A DNA stretch of 64,000 nt, taken from contig WLWP01000001.1 of NCBI GenBank assembly GCA_012103505.1, positions 2,418,001 to 2,482,000 of the forward strand, in the 5' to 3' direction. Shown here one piece after another: positions 46,178 through 55,263 of this stretch. A program made the translations under genes and the position numbers. The DNA is from Pseudomonadales bacterium. GTDB lineage: Bacteria > Pseudomonadota > Gammaproteobacteria > Pseudomonadales > Azotimanducaceae. Each line of letters starts with the position of its first letter. Within the stretch, counting starts at the first letter, position 1. The notes under the pieces are model-generated. The model saw only the letters and a list, made by a program, of their open reading frames with translations, did no database searches and was not told the DNA's origin.

Positions 46178-46436
46178 GGACACACACCGTTTCTAATTTC
46201 CGTTTCGGGACACACACCAGTTTTTGGATCAGGACAAATTTCCGTTTCAGGACACACACCGTTTCTTTGATCACGACACACACAAACCGGACCGACAGTT
46301 TACGTGGGACTATTTCCCAGATTCACGGATGACAGGAACAGACACAACTGTGCTCCTATTCCTACAAACACAGACCTGGTTTTGTGTGTGTCTCCAGCAG
46401 GATAGTGTGTGTCCTCTGCAGACGGTGTGTGTCTCC
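46178..46436. repeat. GGACACACAC repeat cluster, direct copies left and inverted copies right
   Basis: Four copies of GGACACACACC or close variants lie at 46178, 46208, 46250 and 46275. Three inverted copies (GTGTGTGTCTCC or GTGTGTGTCCTC) lie at 46384, 46405 and 46426. The outermost left copy (GGACACACACCGT) and right copy (ACGGTGTGTGTCTCC) form terminal inverted repeats. Between copies AATTTCCGTTTC recurs. No gene is evident here; the open frame in it is built from the repeats. It may be a REP-like or miniature element. Confidence 0.7.
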
Positions 46437-46447
46437 AACTCGAAACG

Positions 46448-47719
46448 CTAGTCGAAGTGTTTTTCGCCACTGGCAAAAATCAGGTAGAAGATCAGGCCAA
46501 AGAGCGTGACACCGCCTGCGACCTGAAAGACCAACGCCCATGAACCCGTGGTTTCGAGAATAAACCCACTAACGGTCACACCGATGATGCCGGGGATCGT
46601 CGCGAATGTGTTTGTGATCCCCATGAGCTTACCCGCGTGATTGGGCGCTATATCCATGTGGTTGACTGAGAAGCCGCCAGTCACAAAAGCACCGAGAGCG
46701 TTGCCGACACACATAATCGTGATGGCGAGCCAAGCGATCTCCACCTCGCCTACGACGAAAAGTGCCGCGGAGATGCCGCCAAAACCGATGGTCTGGCAGA
46801 TCTTTCGCACACGCGTCACCGCCATACCGCTTTGCACCATTCGGTCAGCCACTTGTCCTGCAACGTTTAAGAACACGAAAGAGACCAAATGCGGCACCAT
46901 GCTGACAATGCCTGAGTTGGCAAAATCGACGCCTAAGCCTTGCGTGACAAATGTAGGCAACCACGAAAGTAAGACGTAGAGCGACCAGTTGTTACAAAAG
47001 TGCGCGACGATGATGGCCCAGACCGGTTTCGACTTAAAAAGCTCCAAAATGGGTGTCTTCGCATTCTCATCCGGATTCGTCGGGGGTAAGCCCGTAGCAA
47101 TTTCTTCCACTTCACCGCTCGTGATCTTTGGATGGCTAGCCGGGTCTTTTGCGACTATGAAGTACCAGAGGGCATACCAAATGAAGCCAACCGCGCCAAA
47201 AATGTAGAAGATCCACTGCCAGCCCCAGTTGATAGCAATGATCGGGGCGAACACAAGTGCAGCGACCTGTCCGATGGGAATGCCGCTATTCGTCAATGCC
47301 ATGGCACGCGCACGTTCTCTGGTCGGGATCCATTTACCGTAGAGCGCATAGATTGAAGGGAACGTAACGCCCTCGCCCATCCCCATGAGGACGCGAGTCA
47401 TGATTAGAATCGTGAGACCTAGAGCCGCAGCAGGTGGCGTCAAAATTGTGAAGACCGACCACCAGATAACGCCGATCGCAAGGACGATCTTGCCGCCAAA
47501 CCTATCCGCGAGCCAACCACCTAGGAATTGAGTCGTTAGGTAGCCAAAATAGAAGCAAGACAAGATCCAACCTTGCATGCCCGGACCCCAGCCGTATTCC
47601 TCTGCCATGGGAATGATGGCGATAGAGATATTGACGCGGTCGATGTAACAGACGAAGACCGCAAAGAAACACAAACCCACCGTCGAATAACGCTGGCGCC
47701 ATTGATCAAACAACATCAT
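46448..47719 (-). CDS. MFS transporter, anion:cation symporter (ACS) family
   Basis: A 423-residue carrier with 12 helices. The N-terminus DRVNISIAIIPMAEEYGW and the signature FLGGWLADRFGGK with GEGVTFPSIYALYGKWIPTRERARA are hallmarks of the ACS family, which imports hexuronates, glucarate or phthalate-like acids. GRxVG-type details are not enough to choose. The gene lies downstream of the second luciferase-like enzyme on the same strand. Confidence 0.9.
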   Translation of the reverse strand: MMLFDQWRQRYSTVGLCFFAVFVCYIDRVNISIAIIPMAEEYGWGPGMQGWILSCFYFGYLTTQFLGGWLADRFGGKIVLAIGVIWWSVFTILTPPAAALGLTILIMTRVLMGMGEGVTFPSIYALYGKWIPTRERARAMALTNSGIPIGQVAALVFAPIIAINWGWQWIFYIFGAVGFIWYALWYFIVAKDPASHPKITSGEVEEIATGLPPTNPDENAKTPILELFKSKPVWAIIVAHFCNNWSLYVLLSWLPTFVTQGLGVDFANSGIVSMVPHLVSFVFLNVAGQVADRMVQSGMAVTRVRKICQTIGFGGISAALFVVGEVEIAWLAITIMCVGNALGAFVTGGFSVNHMDIAPNHAGKLMGITNTFATIPGIIGVTVSGFILETTGSWALVFQVAGGVTLFGLIFYLIFASGEKHFD

Positions 47720-47763
47720 GCCTAATTCCCCTTGAACCCGTGCGCGCTTGGCAACGCGTGTTG

Positions 47764-48669
47764 TTATGTCAGTAGATCACGAACTTCAGCCAGGCGTTCG
47801 ATGGTGGCTATGGCCTGATTCTGATCACTGCTCATGTTGCGGACAATAATGTCCGTGAATCCGCCGTCTGCAAAGGCTTGCATTTGTTCAGCCACTTCAG
47901 GCACGGAACCAACCATAAACGCGTCCTCAGCGAAGCCGCGATAGCCACGCGACATATACTCTTCTCTAACCGTCGCTGCCTCTTGCGACGTACCCCCGAC
48001 GAAAATGTCACGCCGAATCGCAACGGCCGACGGCGCTACACTGTGCTCAGCGCACGCTTGTCTGTACTGGTTGGCTTGTTTTCTTGCTTCGTCGAGCCCA
48101 ATTCCCGGTTGCGCCAGCCAACCATCCGCAACTCTTGCAGTTCGATTGATCGCGGCAGGTGCCACCGCGCCTACCCAGATCTCAACCTGCTCATTCGGCA
48201 CTGGGGAGATCCTGGCTTCCTGTATGTTCCAAAATCGCTCGTGAGTCACCGTCTCGCCTGCCCAGAGGTCTTTCATAATTTGTAAGCCCTCTTCAAACAT
48301 CGGCACGCGCTGCTTGAGATCGATCCCCATTGCGCCGCTTTGTTTTCGATCTCCACCCAACGCACACTGCAAGATGAATCGTCCTTCCATAATCGCGGCT
48401 AACGTACCGATTTGCTCTGCGAGCAAAACCGGATTCCAAAGTGGCAGCAAGTAGAGCGCTCCCGCTGGTTTGTTATTCCATTCCGCCAACATCCGTCCAA
48501 GAATCGGCGAGTTTTGGTAATAGTGCGTTGGCGTTGCGTGATGGTCACCGACAAACAGCGTATCCAGATCCGCACTCCGTGCCGCGCGAGCTCGCTCGAC
48601 CATATAACGGGCACCCTCGCGCGGATCCTCCGTTCGGTAGTTTGAGCAAACAGAAATTCCTATACGCAT
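47764..48669 (-). CDS. Luciferase-like flavin- or F420-dependent oxidoreductase (LLM class)
   Basis: A 301-residue TIM barrel of the bacterial luciferase family. ARAARSADLDTLFVGDHH, PLWNPVLLAEQIGTLAAIMEGRFILQCALGG and VEIWVGAVAPAAINRTARVADGW are the typical cofactor and barrel blocks. It is intact, unlike the paralogue at 15.6 kb. Probably cotranscribed with the ACS transporter and divergent from the CoA-transferase. Confidence 0.9.
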   Translation of the reverse strand: MRIGISVCSNYRTEDPREGARYMVERARAARSADLDTLFVGDHHATPTHYYQNSPILGRMLAEWNNKPAGALYLLPLWNPVLLAEQIGTLAAIMEGRFILQCALGGDRKQSGAMGIDLKQRVPMFEEGLQIMKDLWAGETVTHERFWNIQEARISPVPNEQVEIWVGAVAPAAINRTARVADGWLAQPGIGLDEARKQANQYRQACAEHSVAPSAVAIRRDIFVGGTSQEAATVREEYMSRGYRGFAEDAFMVGSVPEVAEQMQAFADGGFTDIIVRNMSSDQNQAIATIERLAEVRDLLT

Positions 48670-48824
48670 GCTCTAGTCACCCCCCATAGTGTTGTTCAGG
48701 ACTGGCAGTCTTAGCACTTGCCTCTGGCACTCACGGATAACGCTTCAACTCTCCTGCTGAGACCGGTTGGCGCGCTGTTACCGGTGCCGTACCATCATGC
48801 ATCAGTCCATCAACAGGCGAAACT
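48670..48824. promoter_or_regulatory. Divergent intergenic region
   Basis: These 155 bp separate the luciferase-like gene and the CoA-transferase and should hold promoters for both. ACCGGT occurs twice (about 48760 and 48779) in a loose inverted arrangement. No clear promoter boxes were identified. Confidence 0.3.
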
Positions 48825-50147
48825 ATGGCTTGGCAGGAAAAATGCGGTAAGAAGTTGGTTGACATGGCAACAGCCGTGCAAACGATTCAGTCCGGACAGA
48901 CGGTGCACGTGGCACCCTACTCAACAACACCTGTGTCCTTATGCCTTGCCCTGAAAGAGCACATCTTGAAAGCAGGGTTAACGGACTTGCGCATCGATCA
49001 CCCTGCAGCCGCAATCTCTTGGACTGAACCTGAACTTGCCCACGCTCTCCGATTGAAAGATAACTACGCAACCCCACCGAACCGCGCAGCTTGTCATGCA
49101 GGCGGCATGGACTATTTGCCGGTAGGAATTTGGAAAAGCTGGGAAATCCCAGCAGGCTTCGACCCAGACCCCGACGTTTTTCTAGTGCCGGTCTCACCGC
49201 CTAACGAACTGGGTTTCTGTAGTTTCGGTTCTGGAGTATGGCTGTCCCGCACTGTAGCCGGACGTGCAAAACGCGTCATCGCTGAGATCAGACCTGAGTT
49301 CATTAGGACATACGGAGAAAATTTCATCCACGTCGACGAGATCGACTTTTTCGTCGAAGCGCAACCATTGCCACCTGGTGCGCCACCAGCGCCGACTAGC
49401 GAGGAAGATATCGCCGCGGTGGAAGCCATTTGCACACAGGTCGCAGTCGAACTCATCAACGATGGCGACACACTACAAATGGGTGTGGGCACGGTGTCCG
49501 CTTCCTTGGCTCCGTTCCTCGATTTTCGCAACGACCTGGGCATTCAGACCGAACTCATCACGGGCGGCGTGGTCGACTTGGTAGAAAACGGCAATGTAAC
49601 CGGCAAACGCAAAACCTGGCACACAGGCAAAGTGGTTGGTGCCGCCTGTGTGGTCATGCCAGATGAAGAACTCATGCGCATTCATGAGAACCCCTACTTC
49701 GAACTTTATGACTTCGGCTACACGGATGATCTCAGACAGTTGATCCAACAAGAGAACTTTGTCGCGGTAAATAATGCCTTGCAAGTCGACCTCACCGGTC
49801 AGCTCTCAGCAGAAGCGTTGGATCATCAACCTTACACCGGCGTTGGCGGTCAAACCGTGTTCATGCTGGCTGGGGCTTATTCCAAGGGGGGCAAATCCAT
49901 CAGCGTTCTACCCTCAAGCGCCTTACCTACTGGTGCCCCAGAACGCTTGTCTCGCATAGTACCAACATTGGGCGTTGGGGCGGCTGTGACCGTACCCAGA
50001 ACGTACGTTGACTATGTTGTCACCGAATTTGGGATCGCCGAACTACGCGGCAAAACACTGCAAGAAAGAGCGGCGGCGATGGTTGAAATTTCACACCCTG
50101 ACTTCCGTGAAGAGTTAAAGGTGCAAGCCAAATCTCTCTATGGCTAG
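48825..50147 (+). CDS. Acetyl-CoA hydrolase/4-hydroxybutyrate CoA-transferase family protein
   Basis: A 440-residue class I-type CoA-transferase. QMGVGTVSASLAPFL and TELITGGVVDLVENGNVTG are the CoA-site and catalytic-glutamate blocks (about 220-260), and VTEFGIAELRGKTLQERA is the conserved C-terminal stretch. It exchanges or hydrolyses CoA on short carboxylates; the pair of acids is unknown. Confidence 0.9.
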   Translation: MAWQEKCGKKLVDMATAVQTIQSGQTVHVAPYSTTPVSLCLALKEHILKAGLTDLRIDHPAAAISWTEPELAHALRLKDNYATPPNRAACHAGGMDYLPVGIWKSWEIPAGFDPDPDVFLVPVSPPNELGFCSFGSGVWLSRTVAGRAKRVIAEIRPEFIRTYGENFIHVDEIDFFVEAQPLPPGAPPAPTSEEDIAAVEAICTQVAVELINDGDTLQMGVGTVSASLAPFLDFRNDLGIQTELITGGVVDLVENGNVTGKRKTWHTGKVVGAACVVMPDEELMRIHENPYFELYDFGYTDDLRQLIQQENFVAVNNALQVDLTGQLSAEALDHQPYTGVGGQTVFMLAGAYSKGGKSISVLPSSALPTGAPERLSRIVPTLGVGAAVTVPRTYVDYVVTEFGIAELRGKTLQERAAAMVEISHPDFREELKVQAKSLYG

Positions 50148-50172
50148 ACCGTTCGAGTCCAGCTATTGGCAT

Positions 50173-50703
50173 CTAAAAAGTACCAGCGATATCTGGACTA
50201 TCACGCCAACGGTACTCAAGCAGCGAGCCCGCTCGAAAAAGAAAGTCCGCAACCCGTGGGGTTTGCGGATCACGCTTTAGAATTTGCGGTAACCAGATTT
50301 TGTCATCGGGCCACATCTGGTCATAAGGTATCGCATCAATTGCACACCAAAATGGTTTGGCCTCGGGAGTCTCAGTAAGCTCCCCGACGTACTGGGTTGC
50401 CAGGCACGCATAACCTAACCATTGCTGACCTTCCTGCTCGACAAACCGCATCTCAAGCACGCACTCGGCATCTAGCGCACATAAGCCCACTTCTTCTTCA
50501 GTCTCGCGCAGGGCACACTCAACTACAGATTCGCCCGACTGTAACTTGCCTCCGGGTCCATTGACCTTGCCTGCACCGTGCCCCGTTTTCTTGTGGATAA
50601 GCAGGATCCGTTCACCTTCGACGATGAAGAGCAGCGTCCCGATAAACTCAGGTTGCCACTCCGGTTGCCAGGTTGTGTTCAAGATCGGCGATGTTAATGT
50701 CAT
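50173..50703 (-). CDS. Nudix hydrolase, MutT/8-oxo-dGTPase-like
   Basis: A 176-residue Nudix protein. The box runs GPGGKLQSGES to ALRETEEEVGL (about 48-72) and fits GX5EX7REUXEEXGU. FIGTLLFIVEGERILLIHKKTGHGAGKVNGPGGK resembles MTH1-like purine nucleotide hydrolases, so a sanitising role is plausible. It is divergent from the selenoprotein gene. Confidence 0.9.
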   Translation of the reverse strand: MTLTSPILNTTWQPEWQPEFIGTLLFIVEGERILLIHKKTGHGAGKVNGPGGKLQSGESVVECALRETEEEVGLCALDAECVLEMRFVEQEGQQWLGYACLATQYVGELTETPEAKPFWCAIDAIPYDQMWPDDKIWLPQILKRDPQTPRVADFLFRAGSLLEYRWRDSPDIAGTF

Positions 50704-50784
50704 CGTGTCATGATAGCCGCGGAACGATACGAATTCGCCAATGTCGAAACCTGTACGGTCAACACATCTAAGGTTCAGCTCAAC

Positions 50785-51795
50785 ATGGTCATGAACAGGC
50801 TGATGCCACTATTACTTCTTATACCCGTCGCGGTCATAGCGGCAGGCGAGGTGCCGTTGTACAAACCGTCCTCGCGCGCGCCAGAGCCGCTAGACATCCG
50901 TACCAACCAATATGGTTACAGCTCGACCGCCCCCAACGCGTTAGCGATTGGCGACATTGCCCCAGACTTTGAGGTCCTAACGCCGCAAGAGACCTTGCTT
51001 TCAAGCCAAAAACTTCGCTCTGACGGTCCTCTGGCAATTGTCTTCTATCGAGGACACTGGTGACCCGCCTGTAATGTGCAACTCGGTGAGTTGCAGCACC
51101 AGATCGAACGGTTCGAACGACGCGGCGTTGATGTTGTTGCATTGAGTGTGGATAAGCCCAAAGATTCGTTGGCAATCCAAAAACGCCTTGGGATTTCCTA
51201 CCATCTTGGCAGCGATCCAGAACAGTCTGTAGTTAAGGCGTTTCGAGTCCAGAACCCAGACACACAAGAACTCGCCCTCCACGCGGTTTACATTCTTGAT
51301 CAGGACGGTCGTATTTTTTACCGCAAGGTGGCCAGACGGAGGCCTGTTTCAAACGAGTTAATCGACGCGGTTGACGCACATCTTGGCACTTACCCCCAAA
51401 CCGATCCGGTCAAACCTCGTCAGCGAGTCGAAGTCGCATATCCGGTCAACAATTTCCAAGCCATCCTGGAGATCGCTGATGCCAACGGCTTACCCACATC
51501 AATTGATGACGATGCGTTTAACGTGGTGTTGGATGAGGCTATGCAAATTCACAGTGACGATGCCCTCATCGCCCTTGTTCGATTCATGGAACAACACGCA
51601 CACGTAGGAGAGCAAGACCTGCTGGCCACTGTCAATTGGCTCACACGACGCATCTACTTTCCGCCAGAATTTTCAGATCGCGAACGCGTATTCGAACTAG
51701 GCATTCAGCTAAGGGATCGACTGAGTGAAGTTCAACGGCTGGAACACGCGATTACCAAGGACCAAGAGTCCGATGAGCGTGACAAAGACCTGTAA
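50785..51795 (+). CDS. AhpC/TSA-like peroxiredoxin-family selenoprotein (in-frame UGA read as Sec)
   Basis: An exported redoxin, 336 residues if UGA is read. A signal peptide (MPLLLLIPVAVIAAG) precedes GDIAPDFEVLTPQ and FYRGHW-U-PAC-N, where TGA 51061-51063 replaces the first Cys of the usual RGxWCPxC motif; Sec would be residue 93 and Cys 96, a UxxC pair. The same frame then continues QLGELQHQIERFERRGVDVVALSVD, the normal redoxin core, to TAA 51795. A SECIS-like hairpin lies directly downstream. ATG 50785 or 50791 starts the signal peptide. The C-terminal about 140 residues are helical and unfamiliar. Alternatives are a mutated Cys codon or a pseudogene, but the hairpin argues for Sec. Sec genes are not in the window. 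Confidence 0.83.
51061..51095 (+). promoter_or_regulatory. UGA codon and bacterial-type SECIS hairpin
   Basis: TGA at 51061-51063 is followed by a perfect 8-bp stem, TGCAACTC (51077-51084) with GAGTTGCA (51088-51095), closing a GGT loop at 51085-51087. The loop begins 22 nt after the UGA and has G in its first two positions. Bacterial SECIS elements bound by SelB need an apical stem-loop about 16-37 nt after UGA with a G at loop position 1 or 2, so all rules are met. Confidence 0.8.
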
Positions 51796-51939
51796 TCGCT
51801 TGCTGAAGCACGGGCGCTATTGTCTCGTACCCGAGCGCTCATCAGTGAGCATGCAGATCAATGGCGTCTTCGACTGCTGAAAACTTCCATTCGTTCCTAC
51901 CGAGAGGTCGCCTTCGCAGCACTGCGAAACGCAAGCTAG
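51796..51939 (+). other. Open in-frame continuation after the TAA of the selenoprotein gene
   Basis: After TAA 51793-51795 the same frame stays open for 47 codons to TAG 51937-51939, which exactly fills the gap to the next gene. It reads as helix-like protein (SLAEARALLSRTRALI...). A CAA-to-TAA change would explain it, but an open run of this length is also possible by chance. Otherwise I see nothing in this stretch. Confidence 0.4.
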
Positions 51940-52961
51940 CTTAACTTGTGGTGCAACACCAGTTGCCAGTCTATCGGCACCAAATTTTCTCGAAGACGCT
52001 CCACAACAACCGGCCAAGTGTGACGCTCCGCATGTGCACGGCACTCATCGCGCGAGATTAAAAGCGCCTTGTCGACCGCCTTGGCCAGCTCTTGATCCGT
52101 TGCACCATTTGATCCCGGCACCACAACATCAACCGGTCCCGTCACGGGGTAGGCTGCAATAGGCGTCCCACAAGCATTCGCTTCCAGCATCACCAAGCCA
52201 AAAGTATCGGTTAGCGACGGAAACACAAAAACATCAGCCTGTGCATACGCATGCACCAATTCCGCGTCGTATTTGTACCCTAGCCACTCAACTTCCGGAT
52301 ACTTGCGGGACAAACTTTGTCGCAAAGGTCCATCACCGACGACAATTTTGTCGATATCCATTTCGAGCGAGAGGAAAGCTTCAATGTTCTTCTCGACCGC
52401 AACCCGACCCACATAAAGCGCTCGCGGTCGATCTCGCTGAGTCAGTTCTTCTTGATGAAAGCGTGCAACATCAACCCCACGCCCCCACACCACCAAGCGC
52501 TGCAAACCCCACCGCTCAAGCTCCTCCTTGTGACTAGGTGTTGTGCACATCGTCGCTTGTGCGAACCGGTGGAACCACCGCATGAACGCGTAGCCGACAG
52601 ATAACGGTAAACGTATCCGCTCCTGCACGTATTCGGGAAATTTCGTATGGAGTGATGTTGTGTAGGGAATCGCACACTTGTTAAAGAGCTGCCGTGCGTA
52701 AACGCCCAGAGGGCCTTCTGTCGCAATGTGTACAGCATCAGGTTGCACCTCACGAATGATCGACTTCAACAGCCATGGGTTACGGGCAATCTTAATTTCA
52801 GGGTACGTCGGGAGAGGCCAAGTCCTGAACAAACCGGCGTGGACCACTTGCACGCTAACGCCGCGACTTTCGAGATTTGTGATCACCGTTTGCCAAGTTG
52901 TCACGACACCATTCGTTTGCGGCAACCAGGCATCAGTGATGAGTAGTAACGTCTGAGTCAA
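51936..52961 (-). CDS. GT4-family glycosyltransferase (GDP-mannose-dependent mannosyltransferase-like)
   Basis: A 341-residue GT-B enzyme. LLITDAWLPQTNGVVTTWQTVITNLESRG opens the acceptor domain, YTTSLHTKFPEYV follows, and the donor domain has ALYVGRVAVEKNIEAFL and the E-x7-E stretch in PSLTDTFGLVMLEANACGTPIAAYPV. The layout matches alpha-mannosyltransferases such as MgtA/DgdA-type enzymes that glycosylate glycerolipids. Cytoplasmic face of the inner membrane is expected. Confidence 0.9.
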   Translation of the reverse strand: MTQTLLLITDAWLPQTNGVVTTWQTVITNLESRGVSVQVVHAGLFRTWPLPTYPEIKIARNPWLLKSIIREVQPDAVHIATEGPLGVYARQLFNKCAIPYTTSLHTKFPEYVQERIRLPLSVGYAFMRWFHRFAQATMCTTPSHKEELERWGLQRLVVWGRGVDVARFHQEELTQRDRPRALYVGRVAVEKNIEAFLSLEMDIDKIVVGDGPLRQSLSRKYPEVEWLGYKYDAELVHAYAQADVFVFPSLTDTFGLVMLEANACGTPIAAYPVTGPVDVVVPGSNGATDQELAKAVDKALLISRDECRAHAERHTWPVVVERLRENLVPIDWQLVLHHKLS

Positions 52962-53005
52962 TCTAGGCTCTACTGCTGAATTTGAGTTCGAGATACAGTG
53001 TGCCG

Positions 53006-53524
53006 ATGTTAATCGAACTTAGCACGAGCGACATAACTACCCTCGACGTCGACGCGATCGTGAACGCGGCGAACAGTACCCTGCTTGGGGGCGGAGGCGT
53101 GGACGGAGCAATTCATCGGGCAGCGGGTGCTGAGCTTCTAAACTTCTGCCGCACTCTAGGCGGATGCGCAACAGGTGCAGCAAAGCTATCGCCCGGATTT
53201 AAACTACCTGCAGAGTGGATCATCCACACCGTCGGGCCCGTCTGGCAAGGAGGCACCGCCCAAGAATCAGAACATCTGCGCAGCTGTTACCGTTCGATCC
53301 TCGCACTGGCAGAAGAGATCGAAGCCAACACCATCGCCATACCTGCCATTTCAACCGGTATTTTCGGCTACCCCAAGGACTTGGCCTGCAAGATCGCGGT
53401 CGAAACTGTGACCAACTCGGATATATTCTTTCCGACTCGTACCATATTTTGCTGCTTCGACCAGCAAACCCTCGAGCTCTATCAAACACGCCTCTATCAA
53501 ACACAGCTCGATCAATCCGGATAG
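53006..53524 (+). CDS. Macrodomain protein, O-acetyl-ADP-ribose deacetylase-like (YmdB type)
   Basis: 172 residues from ATG 53006. [26 protein letters not shown] is the ADP-ribose loop with the catalytic-type Asp, followed by IIHTVGPVW and [13 protein letters not shown], the second binding loop. The C-terminus ends in a short repeat, [15 protein letters not shown], made by a 15-bp duplication. A TTG at 52982 is an alternative start. Confidence 0.9.
   Translation: MLIELSTSDITTLDVDAIVNAANSTLLGGGGVDGAIHRAAGAELLNFCRTLGGCATGAAKLSPGFKLPAEWIIHTVGPVWQGGTAQESEHLRSCYRSILALAEEIEANTIAIPAISTGIFGYPKDLACKIAVETVTNSDIFFPTRTIFCCFDQQTLELYQTRLYQTQLDQSG
53477..53518. repeat. 15-bp tandem duplication at the 3' end of the macrodomain gene
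   Basis: CTCTATCAAACACGC is followed by CTCTATCAAACACAG and a worn third copy (CTCGATCAATCC). It adds LYQT repeats to the C-terminus and touches the overlapping dUTPase end. Confidence 0.8.
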
Positions 53525-54147
53525 CGTTCTGCAAGCTCCGCGTACAACTTGGTAGGCAATTCCTCCGGTGAACAAGAGAGCTTGTCCAACACCTCGATCA
53601 AGTGCTCGTTATCTTCTCGTCCCTGCCAGAGCTTTTGATACTCGCCACTCTTGTACCCGTGGTCTTGTCTAAACCGATTGAGAATGTTCTTGCCGATATA
53701 CAGATCGAACAGTTCATCATAAGGCAGAGGTAGGGCTGCCATGGCTTGCACAAAAGGCGCTAATTCAAAGGATTTCGTACGCAGGGATGACTCGGCCAAC
53801 TCCTCTATCGCGTGTCGAAACCCTTCTGCATCACTGTTGGCAGAAGCTACCGTCGAAAGCTGTGTAGCAACATCATCAGTCAGCGTGTCCGCCCGCATGA
53901 GTTCAGACAAGGCAAAATGCCATATGTCGACCAGCTCAAGCTTTACTTGATCGAGATCTGGGTCTTGTTTCTTCCACCACTTCCAACCGTAGTGGTCAAG
54001 CATCTCGGCACACTCTACCCAAATGGCGCGATAGTACTCATAGCCTTGTTCTCGCCATTGCGGATGCACTTGGGTGTTGTGTTCATCCTGCATCTTAGCC
54101 ATGGCCTGCAGCATCCCGAGCGCACGTGTGTCGTCCCCCATAATCAA
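53512..54147 (-). CDS. Dimeric (all-alpha) dUTP diphosphatase
   Basis: A 211-residue member of the dimeric dUTPase/MazG-like superfamily. Metal ligands appear as [19 protein letters not shown] (ExxE) and [12 protein letters not shown] (ExxD). It hydrolyses dUTP to dUMP, protecting DNA from uracil. The first three residues may be spurious, with ATG 54141 an alternative. Confidence 0.9.
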   Translation of the reverse strand: MIMGDDTRALGMLQAMAKMQDEHNTQVHPQWREQGYEYYRAIWVECAEMLDHYGWKWWKKQDPDLDQVKLELVDIWHFALSELMRADTLTDDVATQLSTVASANSDAEGFRHAIEELAESSLRTKSFELAPFVQAMAALPLPYDELFDLYIGKNILNRFRQDHGYKSGEYQKLWQGREDNEHLIEVLDKLSCSPEELPTKLYAELAERYPD

Positions 54148-54160
54148 TCCAATCTTAGTG

Positions 54161-54175
54161 TTGTCAGAATGACAA
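54161..54175. promoter_or_regulatory. Short palindrome in the dUTPase/hydroxyacid dehydrogenase divergent region
   Basis: TTGTCA-GAA-TGACAA is a perfect 6-bp inverted repeat in the 51-bp gap between the two starts. TTGTCA could also serve as a -35 box for the rightward gene. Weak evidence only. Confidence 0.35.
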
Positions 54176-54198
54176 GATTATGGGGTATTCTTAACCGC

Positions 54199-55206
54199 AT
54201 GGCCAAAAAGCCGAACACCGCAATGCTGATGCATCCGGTAGTGCGTGATGAATTATTTCGCGACGACCACATCGATGCCATGGCACGTGTTTGCCATTTG
54301 GTTAGTCTTGATCCGTTCCGTGACCTTGATGGTCTAGCCGCCCATCTCCCGCAACTCGAAGTGCTCATTACAAGTTGGGGTAGCCCACGCATTGACCAAC
54401 AATTCATTGATGCGGCACCAAGGTTACGGCTCGTGGCGCACTTGGCGGGCAGCGTAAAGGGATTTATCGATGACGCTGTTTGGCGCAAAGGCGTACAGGT
54501 CGTAAATGCAGTAGCGGCAAATGCAGTCCCTGTTGCTGAGTACACTATCGCCGCCATCCTTTTCGCAAACAAAAAGGTCTTCCAGCTCAATCAGTACTAC
54601 ACCAAGTACAAAGTAAATCGCGCGCCTTGGACCAGAGAGGCACCAGACGCTGGCAATTACGCGAAGACTATTGGCATTATCGGTGCGTCTCATGTTGGCA
54701 GAATTGTCATCGATCACATTTCTAAATTCGATTTCAAAATTTTACTCTACGACCCTTACATCACACCGCTCGACGCGCGCCAGCTTGGCGCAACAAAAGT
54801 TGGTCTGACTGAACTGTTAAGCCAATCTGATGTGGTTAGCGTGCATGCGCCTCTCCTGCAAGATACTAAACATATGCTCGGCGCCAGAGAGCTCGCGCTC
54901 TTGCAAGATGGCAGCACGCTGATCAACACAGCCAGAGGCTCCATCATCGACCAGATGGCATTGGAGCTAGAACTCTCAAAAGGTCGTATCTTCGCCATCC
55001 TCGATACCACTGACCCTGATGAGTTACCCGTCTCGAGTCCGTTGTTCAAAATGCCTAACGTCTTCCTAACCCCACACATTGCGGGCAGTTTGGGCGCTGA
55101 GACAGAAAGGCTCACCGACTACATCGTTGCCGAGCTGGAGCGCTTTTATCAGGGTCGTAGTTTGAAACACCTCGTTCGTCGAGAGCACCTCGCTCGATTG
55201 GGGTGA
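54199..55206 (+). CDS. D-isomer-specific 2-hydroxyacid dehydrogenase
   Basis: 335 residues from ATG 54199 (ATG 54169 is possible). The NAD domain has IGIIGASHVGRIVIDHI, and catalytic residues are Arg in INTARGSIID, the acidic residue near LDTTDPDELP and His in LTPHIAGSLG. It reduces a 2-oxo acid or oxidises a D-2-hydroxy acid. An Asp-containing LLYDPY after the Rossmann strands suits NADH. Confidence 0.9.
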   Translation: MAKKPNTAMLMHPVVRDELFRDDHIDAMARVCHLVSLDPFRDLDGLAAHLPQLEVLITSWGSPRIDQQFIDAAPRLRLVAHLAGSVKGFIDDAVWRKGVQVVNAVAANAVPVAEYTIAAILFANKKVFQLNQYYTKYKVNRAPWTREAPDAGNYAKTIGIIGASHVGRIVIDHISKFDFKILLYDPYITPLDARQLGATKVGLTELLSQSDVVSVHAPLLQDTKHMLGARELALLQDGSTLINTARGSIIDQMALELELSKGRIFAILDTTDPDELPVSSPLFKMPNVFLTPHIAGSLGAETERLTDYIVAELERFYQGRSLKHLVRREHLARLG

Positions 55207-55211
55207 GTCAA

Positions 55212-55231
55212 ATTCCAGCCTCGACTGGAAT
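55212..55231 (+). terminator. Hairpin after the hydroxyacid dehydrogenase gene
   Basis: ATTCCAG and CTGGAAT pair perfectly around a CCTCGA loop, 5 bp after the stop codon. There is no T tract, so intrinsic termination is uncertain. Confidence 0.35.
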
Positions 55232-55263
55232 ACTCTCCTAACCCTAGCCCTCTTCGCACCTTT

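Noticed and set aside
46224..46451. 75-codon open frame in the GACACACAC cluster
   Set aside because: Its residues come from the repeats and no ribosome site or known motif is present.
53812..54198. Upstream extension of the hydroxyacid dehydrogenase
   Set aside because: It runs antisense through the dUTPase gene, whose metal motifs prove that strand is coding.
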